Shown here piece by piece: positions 58,121 to 64,000 of a stretch of 64,000 bases of DNA; position 1 is the stretch's first letter, and the number at the start of each line of letters is the position of its first letter. A program made the position numbers and the translations under genes. Source of the DNA: Siphlonurus alternatus. Lineage: Eukaryota; Arthropoda; Insecta; Ephemeroptera; Siphlonuridae. The stretch lies in NCBI GenBank assembly GCA_949825025.1, contig OX463780.1, positions 35,196,979-35,260,978 of the forward strand. The letters are read 5' to 3'. The notes under the pieces were generated by a model. The model was given only the letters and a program-made list of their open reading frames with translations, had not been told where the DNA came from and made no database searches.

Positions 58121-60698
58121 TGTTAAAAAAAAAATGGAAGATAGAAAAATTCACACATTATTTTTTATTTTACAATATTAATATGTAACATACTGAAGCT
58201 TAATTTGAAATACGGGCATAGTTATATAGTTCAATTCAGTGGCATAGTTATATATCATGCATTTTTAACTATGGTTTATTTTATGTAAAAAAATATATTA
58301 TATATGTGTACATATGGATATATTTTCACCTTGGTATATATTATTTTTCTATAATTTTAATGCCGTAAAAATGATAATATTAAATTATAAAATATAGCAT
58401 TTTTCGCAAAATTTTCTCCGTGTGCATGATTTTAAAATTTCAAATCAACCAAACTAATTATATTATAGTATGAATTTCATCTTTTGATTTTATAGTTTTA
58501 TAGCTTTTTGATTAAATCTACAGTCTGGATTTTTTTTTATATAATCATGTCTGGCAAGAAGTACATGTTTGTCAAAAGATAATTCATGCCGCGTTATCAA
58601 TTAAATATAAGCACTCAATGTGCTGGAAATTTCTTTGCTAACAGATAACGAACTCAACTCACTGCGCGTGTACCCTTGAGTGATTCACGTGCAGATTTAC
58701 ACTTACCTACCGTATTATTGACTTGAATTATCTTGACGTTCGATGTTCTAATAATAAAAAAATCATTTGGGTGGAATAAAATTGTTTTTATTTCAACTGA
58801 TACTTTCTTATAGCAAAATAAATAAAAATAGTCCGTTGGAAGATAATAAAAATAAATTTAAACCTCTTCAAATGCCACTCCATGAAAAATTAATACAAAT
58901 TGAGAGTTCCATCGATCTATGTTATTAAAGAAGTCTCGTATTTTTTCCTATATTTAGCCAATTTTTGTTTTGTTTTCAGTCACAAACATAGTCTATACGA
59001 ATGATCGAAATCGTATATATATAGTAATTGGTATGTCACATGATGTACATCATGGTATGTCAGTTAACTTTTATTCGGTGATTTATTTCACTTATCGTCC
59101 TTTTTTTATATACACTGAAAAACATTTAATTTACCAGTACAAGAAATGGTTGTTTGTTATATTAATTCTTATATATAATTACTTATTTTTATTTTATTTT
59201 TTAATCAAACCCTATTGGGTACTTTTATTTACTAATTACATACTACTTTGAAACCCCGAACCTTTCGAAACCCTAACTTGAGCGTTTCGCGGGCTCTTCT
59301 GGAACGGGGGCGGCCACGGCCTATATTACTTATAGCTCCTATATTATAGTCATAAGAGGAAAACGAATATAATTTCTTTATCGATTTTTATTATATTTGA
59401 TTTAAGTCGATTAAAGGTATGTAAAAATATATTCTTCGAGTGCTCCAATTAAGTTTAGTCCACGTGCATAATAATTTGATTAATTAAATTGGTTTATCTC
59501 TTACAATTGCGAGACATCCTTGATTTTCATCTTATAACTTCTCGATTACTTCATACTATATTTAGAATTATTTAGATCAATATCAAGTAACGAGTTTATA
59601 TTTTAATTAATAGACTATAGAAGGCCATCATCTTGCGTCTAACGACCGAAATGTTGGCACATGCTGACCTCTTATCAGCATGCACTGATGATAAGCGGGC
59701 CGCTAGCGACAAGCATCTCTTGGAGATATATCGAACCTCGGCCACCTGCCATGTAGATAATTCGTGAACAACTAAACTCTCGGTAAACAAGATTATTTAT
59801 GCTGTAATAAAGACTTGTTTTTGTGCTCGTTATAATATAGTTAAAAATTTATTACTTACTTGATCATAAAATATATATCACAAGATTAATTATGGTTAGC
59901 TAAAAAATAAGTGCTCTAATAAAAAAATTCTTTTTTCCACTCTTATGTTGGCTTCATGCATGCAGTAAAACAGGACCCCTAGGAATCCCTAGGGTTGATA
60001 ATGTTGACATTGAGTCATTACATGCATGCTTCAACTGCATAGCTGCATATTTCGGAGTTTACAAATTCTTACCCACACCAAGCTTAATTGGTTTTGTGCA
60101 TGCAGACCATGCAGTGAATTAATATATATTGTTGAATGTATAGCTAAAGCTGACGCTACAAGATTTCAAGTTGAAAAGGAGAATTAGATTATAAATGCAG
60201 ATCATCATCAATAACATTTTGCACCAATAAATAAGATGGTATTTTCAATATAAATTTCCTATGCTAATGATAACAGTGGTAATAAAAAAAAAGTCTTATC
60301 TGCGACAAATCAGTGTAGCACAATACATAAAATATAGTTTTATAGTGAACATTATAAATTGTAATTAAATATTTCATTTGTACATGCCTTTTATTTCATT
60401 ATAAAATGGCTTGAAACATAATTATATCAGGTCTGACACGTCCTTTTATGATGTATAATATTTAGCCTGTGTCTTGGCTTGACATCATAGGCATCAGTTT
60501 GCTTGCTTAACAAGTCAATTAGGGTCTGATGCCATCTCATCTGGCGGTAATATGCACGCGTCCTTCTCAAAGCTTTGTGGTAATAACAAGAGCCGCTGTC
60601 TCCGCTTCACATCACTGCTTCAAAGCAGCAGCACCACCTCAACCAAGTTCGTAAGGAGTGTAGGCTCTAACTGTGAGGCGAGAAAATCGTGTCGTTAA

Positions 60699-60933
60699 GG
60701 GCATTGGGTGTAGCACCGGTAGTTGGCAACACTGACGTATCTTCACCATGTTAATTTTTCAACCTTGCTCCTCAGAGTAATTTTTATGCTAGAGCTAAGC
60801 TGATTGCAGTAGTATCAAGGTAATTAGTAGCCCAAGTGAAATTTGGCTTAGTAAAACCTGATTTAATGAAAAGTATATTAACATGGTGAAGATACGTCAG
60901 TGTTGCCAACTACCGGTGCTACACCCAATGCCG
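60699..60933. mobile_element. TTAA-flanked MITE with 57-bp inverted ends
   Basis: TTAA at 60695-60698 and 60934-60937. The left end GGGCATTGGGTGTAGCACCG through CTTCACCATGTTAAT is repeated in reverse complement at the right, ATTAACATGGTGAAG through ACACCCAATGCCG, with only the first base differing. The 235-bp element is a clean piggyBac-type MITE. No coding capacity. Confidence 0.88.
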
Positions 60934-61724
60934 TTAAAACAAACAACTCGAGCACCGGCATATCGAAACACTTTCATTATCACTGCGGAATGTTCTAGCT
61001 ACTATTGATTTAGAGAAAGGTAGCTTAGCCAGGAAATGACCCAAGTGGAAGGCTATAGAGGTGGTCTGGAAACTCTCCATAAGTTAGATATGGAGAAAAG
61101 CCGTTCGATAAAAACTTTAGGCATGATAAAATTATTTTGTTGAGAAGATACAGTTGAATATTCTCTTTGAAATGTGTTTTATTGAAATGCCAAAACAATC
61201 AAGCACGGATTTAATTGAAATTACAGACTGCATAGTACATAATATTATGAATTATATTATTTTTGAGCATGTGTATTCAAATTATCAAATAGGAAATACG
61301 AGACACGCAATATAGTGACAAAAGTCACTGATATATATTATTTGACTGCATAAATATATCGAATCAAACATGCTTTAAATTTAAATATCATACTTAAATA
61401 AATTTTTTCCTTGTTTTACTTGCATTTATTTTAGTATATTTTATTACATATATAAGATAGTGATACTTTCTTGAATTTTGCTATGCCTCTTTATACAGTA
61501 TACTATCTATAATCAAGGGGGGGGTAAAGTTATAGACTTATAGATTATTATAAATTGTAACTTATAGTTATAGTCTATAACTTTACCCACCTTGTCTATA
61601 ATGTTCCAAAATCCCAGAGGCAAATTTAGTAAGATGAATCACCGCTTGAATCGTTTTTGTATGCCCATCTAATGTTGTGTCACATGCTATAGTTTGCTCT
61701 AACGATGCTCTTGTTCCTTTGCAG

Positions 61725-61970
61725 CTGGAGTTGATGGGTAACAGCATCTTCGAGTTCAGCCACCCGTGCGACCACGAAGAGCTGCGCGAGGTTCTGGGCG
61801 CCAAGGCGGGTGCCTCTTCAACAACCTCGGCGCTCGTCTCGCCGGCCCACGCCGCAAGATCGGACCTACGCGGGGGTGGTGCTGGACCCGCGACATCTTT
61901 CTTTCTGCGCATGAAGTGCACCCTTACCAGCAAGGGACGCAATGTCAACCTCAAAGCAGCCTCGTACAAG
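61725..61970 (+). CDS. HIF1A: HIF-alpha exon 4 (PAS-A, second half)
   Basis: The acceptor is TTCCTTTGCAG|C and the donor TACAAG|GTAACT; 246 bp, 82 codons, phase 0 at both ends (residues 132-213). It encodes [20 protein letters not shown], then REVLGAKAG..., then [20 protein letters not shown] and AASYK. FxFxHPCDHEE and [11 protein letters not shown] are near-invariant in HIF-alpha PAS-A. Between REVL and SFFLRMK there are about 33 residues rich in Ala, Ser, Gly and Thr, against about 17 in human HIF1A, so the loop is enlarged and low in complexity. The exon is GC-rich, giving long open shadows in other frames. Confidence 0.95.
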
Positions 61971-62508
61971 GTAACTTTTTTAACTGCTGTTGCGGTTAAT
62001 TATTGTCCAGGTAAAGCAGGAAAGAGGCACATACTTTCTTTAAAAAAAACACTGTTTGGTGCTAATTAAGATTAAAAATTAAAAGTGCCAGCTCAATTTT
62101 GAAATGAATGCACTAACTACTTTGCTTTTTGTGTTTAAAAAATCAACTTTAGGCGAAGGGGGGGCTGAATTTCAAGTTTTTCCTACTTTGTTAAATTATT
62201 TTATTTTTTAAACATTAAGTAAAAGTACATCGTCTTCCCGCCCTTCAAGTATTTACTTACATGTCTTTGCATTCTTTACAAAAGAATCTGTTTTTTTTTT
62301 GTTTTTTTGCTGTACTTTTTTTTAATTTTATTTTTTAGACTTTCTGGAATTATTTTCTAACTTTATACTGCCCTCAAATTGTTATGTTTGATAATAAAAA
62401 TCTTGCATTAATTTATGATCTTAATCCATTTTAAATTGTAAAATATATTACTGTTTTTAATTTAATTTTTGCTAATTTTTTATTAACGTAATATCATACA
62501 CAAAGTGT

Positions 62509-62593
<85 letters not shown>

Positions 62594-62646
62594 TATATGA
62601 GATCCATGTTACCTATAGATATAACAGCTGATCAAATTTTTTTCAG
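61971..62646 (+). other. HIF-alpha intron 4 with (TA)n
   Basis: 676 bp, AT-rich. A (TA)n tract at about 62512-62590 ends about 55 bp before the acceptor TTTTTTTCAG. Confidence 0.85.
62512..62590. repeat. (TA)n microsatellite
   Basis: About 78 bp of AT dinucleotides in intron 4. Confidence 0.95.
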
Positions 62647-62912
62647 GTGATCCACTGCACAGGCCACCTAGTGGGGGAGCAGATGGTGGTGGTGAAGCAG
62701 GAAGGCAAGAAGTCTCGCTCGGCATGCAACGTTGAACGCAGGGAGGATGACGACGACCCCATGTCATTGCCGTCACCTCAGCAACAGCAGCGCTGCCTGG
62801 TGGCTATCGGAGAGCCCATACCTCACCCCTCCAACATCGAGATACCCCTGGACAAACAGACCTTCCTCAGCAAGCACAGTCTGGACATGAAGTTTACGTA
62901 TGCTGATGACAA
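62647..62912 (+). CDS. HIF1A: HIF-alpha exon 5 (inter-PAS linker and start of PAS-B)
   Basis: The acceptor is TTTTTCAG|G and the donor GACAA|GTGAGT; 266 bp, phase 0 in and phase 2 out (residues 214-301 plus two bases). VIHCTGHL aligns with human VLHCTGHI, closing [24 protein letters not shown] and [19 protein letters not shown] match human [20 protein letters not shown] and KTFLSRHSLDMKFSYCDE almost residue for residue. Between them lies a divergent linker with an acidic run (EDDDDP) and QQQQ, longer than in human HIF1A. PAS-B, begun here, is the main ARNT heterodimer surface and holds the ligand pocket exploited in HIF-2alpha. Confidence 0.96.
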
Positions 62913-63752
62913 GTGAGTTGCAAACTCAACATTTCTTTATAAATGTCTCAATCAGTCGTAAGAATGATGGTTTATGAGCTATACTGTTGATTATTGTTAA
63001 AGAATACTGAGAATTGTTATTCTAGTCTAAATTAATTAAATGGTTATGTAAGAAGCAGCAGATATTGCTACAAGCATATATTATTATTTTTCATTCTTTC
63101 CTTAACTTTAAAAAGAATGCAAACATTCTGTAAATTTTAAATACTATCTGTGCTTATCTGTCCAGCACTATCTTTTAAATCATCGCTGTCCAATCAAAAG
63201 ATTAAACAAATTGTGCTATGTCAAGGGTATGTGTTTTATCTCCGTGGGAAATAAAATTCAAATCCTCTCCACATTCAATTTTAGCATTGAATGACTATAA
63301 ACTTATCATTTCATAACTGCCAGATCATTGAGGTTCCAATAATATTTAATTGTGTTTAACCACAAAAAAATTGCTTTACCATCAGATATTACTTATAAAT
63401 GTAGTTATAATCACGCAATCACAGAAATGAAATTCAAGAAGTATAAAATTTATAGTGTGAAAATTTTTTCAAAGTGATACTCTATTTCATTTAAGCTAAT
63501 GTTGTAAAAATAAGTACATTAGTAGCCCACGGTGAAGTAGGTAGTCCTCAGTATTTGCCTTTATGTCAAAGGTAAATAAATAAAAGATATTATGTTGCCA
63601 AGGTCTCTATTATTTCTTCTTTATTTACCTGTGTATGAAATGTGAGGCCGACTTCACCACCTGGTATGTAGTGTTAAATCTTGTTTTGTAAGAAATTTCA
63701 ATAATTTTTAACTGTGTTACATATTACTGACCTCGAGTTGCCATGCTTGCAG
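62913..63752 (+). other. HIF-alpha intron 5
   Basis: 840 bp, AT-rich, GTGAGT to GCTTGCAG. Nothing else seen. Confidence 0.85.
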
Positions 63753-63859
63753 GATTGGAGAATTCCTTGGCTACAGCCCAGACGACCTGCTGGGACGCTC
63801 GGTTTTCGACTACCATCACGCCCTCGACGCAGAGGTCATTGATCGTGGCTTCAAGAACC
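63753..63859 (+). CDS. HIF1A: HIF-alpha exon 6 (PAS-B, gene continues beyond window)
   Basis: The acceptor is ATGCTTGCAG|G and the donor AACC|GTGAGT; 107 bp, phase 2 in and phase 1 out (residues 302-337). AA plus G gives Lys, then IGEFLGYSPDDLLGRSVFDY and HHALDAEVIDRGFKN. Human HIF1A has [29 protein letters not shown] here. One difference is D-Y-H-H-A-L where vertebrates have E-Y-Y-H-A-L. About 140 bp of intron 6 follow to the edge. The rest of PAS-B, the LxxLAP prolyl-hydroxylation sites and the C-terminal transactivation domain are outside the window. Confidence 0.95.
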
Positions 63860-64000
63860 GTGAGTGTTGCCAAACCCTCCGATAATATTGTTGTTGATAC
63901 GTCCTATGTGTAACTTGGCATTACCGTAAAGAAATTAAGAGTGATGTTAAAGAAGTGACAATGGTGATACGCTTACTTGAATTTATTTGAATTAAAACTT

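Larger units (their letters stand above)
53210..61724 (+). other. HIF-alpha intron 3 (about 8.5 kb)
   Basis: GTACGT to TTTGCAG. AT-rich with (TA)n near 54524-54549, the MITEs listed below and a GC-rich island at 57856-58120. A short perfect hairpin GGGTAAAGTTATAGACT / AGTCTATAACTTTACCC lies at 61522-61588. No additional HIF exon is needed: exons 3 and 4 join in phase 0. Confidence 0.75.

Noticed and set aside
58970..59251. 93-codon hydrophobic plus frame in intron 3
   Set aside because: Tyr/Ile/Phe-rich from AT bias; no splice sites that fit HIF-alpha and no family recognised.
59655..59725. Hammerhead-ribozyme-like CTGATGA next to two hairpins (CATGCTGA/TCAGCATG and AGCG/CGCT)
   Set aside because: The conserved GAAA after stem II is missing (GCGACA instead) and no closing stem III can be formed.
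61583..61969. 128-codon minus frame over HIF-alpha exon 4
   Set aside because: Antisense shadow of the GC-rich PAS-A exon.

Overview
The window is animal nuclear DNA: strongly AT-rich, intron-dominated, full of (TA)n microsatellites, tRNA-derived SINE copies and inverted-repeat (MITE-like) elements. Only two protein-coding genes can be supported, both split into short GC-richer exons with consensus splice sites. They lie head to head. The species cannot be named. The SINE central block and the composition suggest an invertebrate, possibly an arthropod, but this is weak inference.

Left gene (minus strand, 1-2752): three exons of a PIGH homologue, the H subunit of the GPI-N-acetylglucosaminyltransferase that starts GPI-anchor synthesis. 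Exon 1 (2476-2752) encodes a two-segment membrane hairpin. Exon 2 (1615-1742) carries the conserved S-x-G-x-Q and V-I-I-N-E core. Exon 3 runs off the left edge. Exon junction phases agree (1, 0), and two SINE copies sit in inverted orientation in its intron 2.

Right gene (plus strand, 3063-63859 and beyond): the 5' part of a hypoxia-inducible factor alpha (HIF-1alpha/EPAS1/Sima family, bHLH-PAS). Six exons join in frame: 3063-3112, 49876-50063, 53055-53209, 61725-61970, 62647-62912 and 63753-63859. They give 337 codons covering the N-terminus, bHLH, PAS-A and the start of PAS-B. The rest of PAS-B, the oxygen-dependent degradation domain and the transactivation domains lie beyond the right edge. 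The start codons of the two genes are only 310 bp apart, with a CRE octamer and a TATA box between them, so the promoter is probably bidirectional.

Intron 1 of the HIF-alpha gene is about 46.8 kb and fills most of the window. It holds many non-autonomous transposons: TTAA-flanked MITEs, a hAT-like element with a perfect 8-bp target duplication and GACCGGTC-rich ends, a family of GACGTCAC-core foldbacks, a nested MITE pair (the last one in intron 2), and a GGATGC-repeat element enclosing four exact 167-bp tandem units. It also holds candidate regulatory clusters: HRE cores, a perfect RFX X-box and CRE octamers.

The most interesting candidate is a second first exon (coding 48227-48381), 1.5 kb upstream of the bHLH exon. 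It has its own promoter-like sequence (AP-1, CCAAT, HRE core, GATA, TATA) and a donor in exactly the phase needed to splice to the bHLH exon. It would give HIF-alpha a Cys/His/Met-rich N-terminus of 51 residues. This is a prediction from sequence only.
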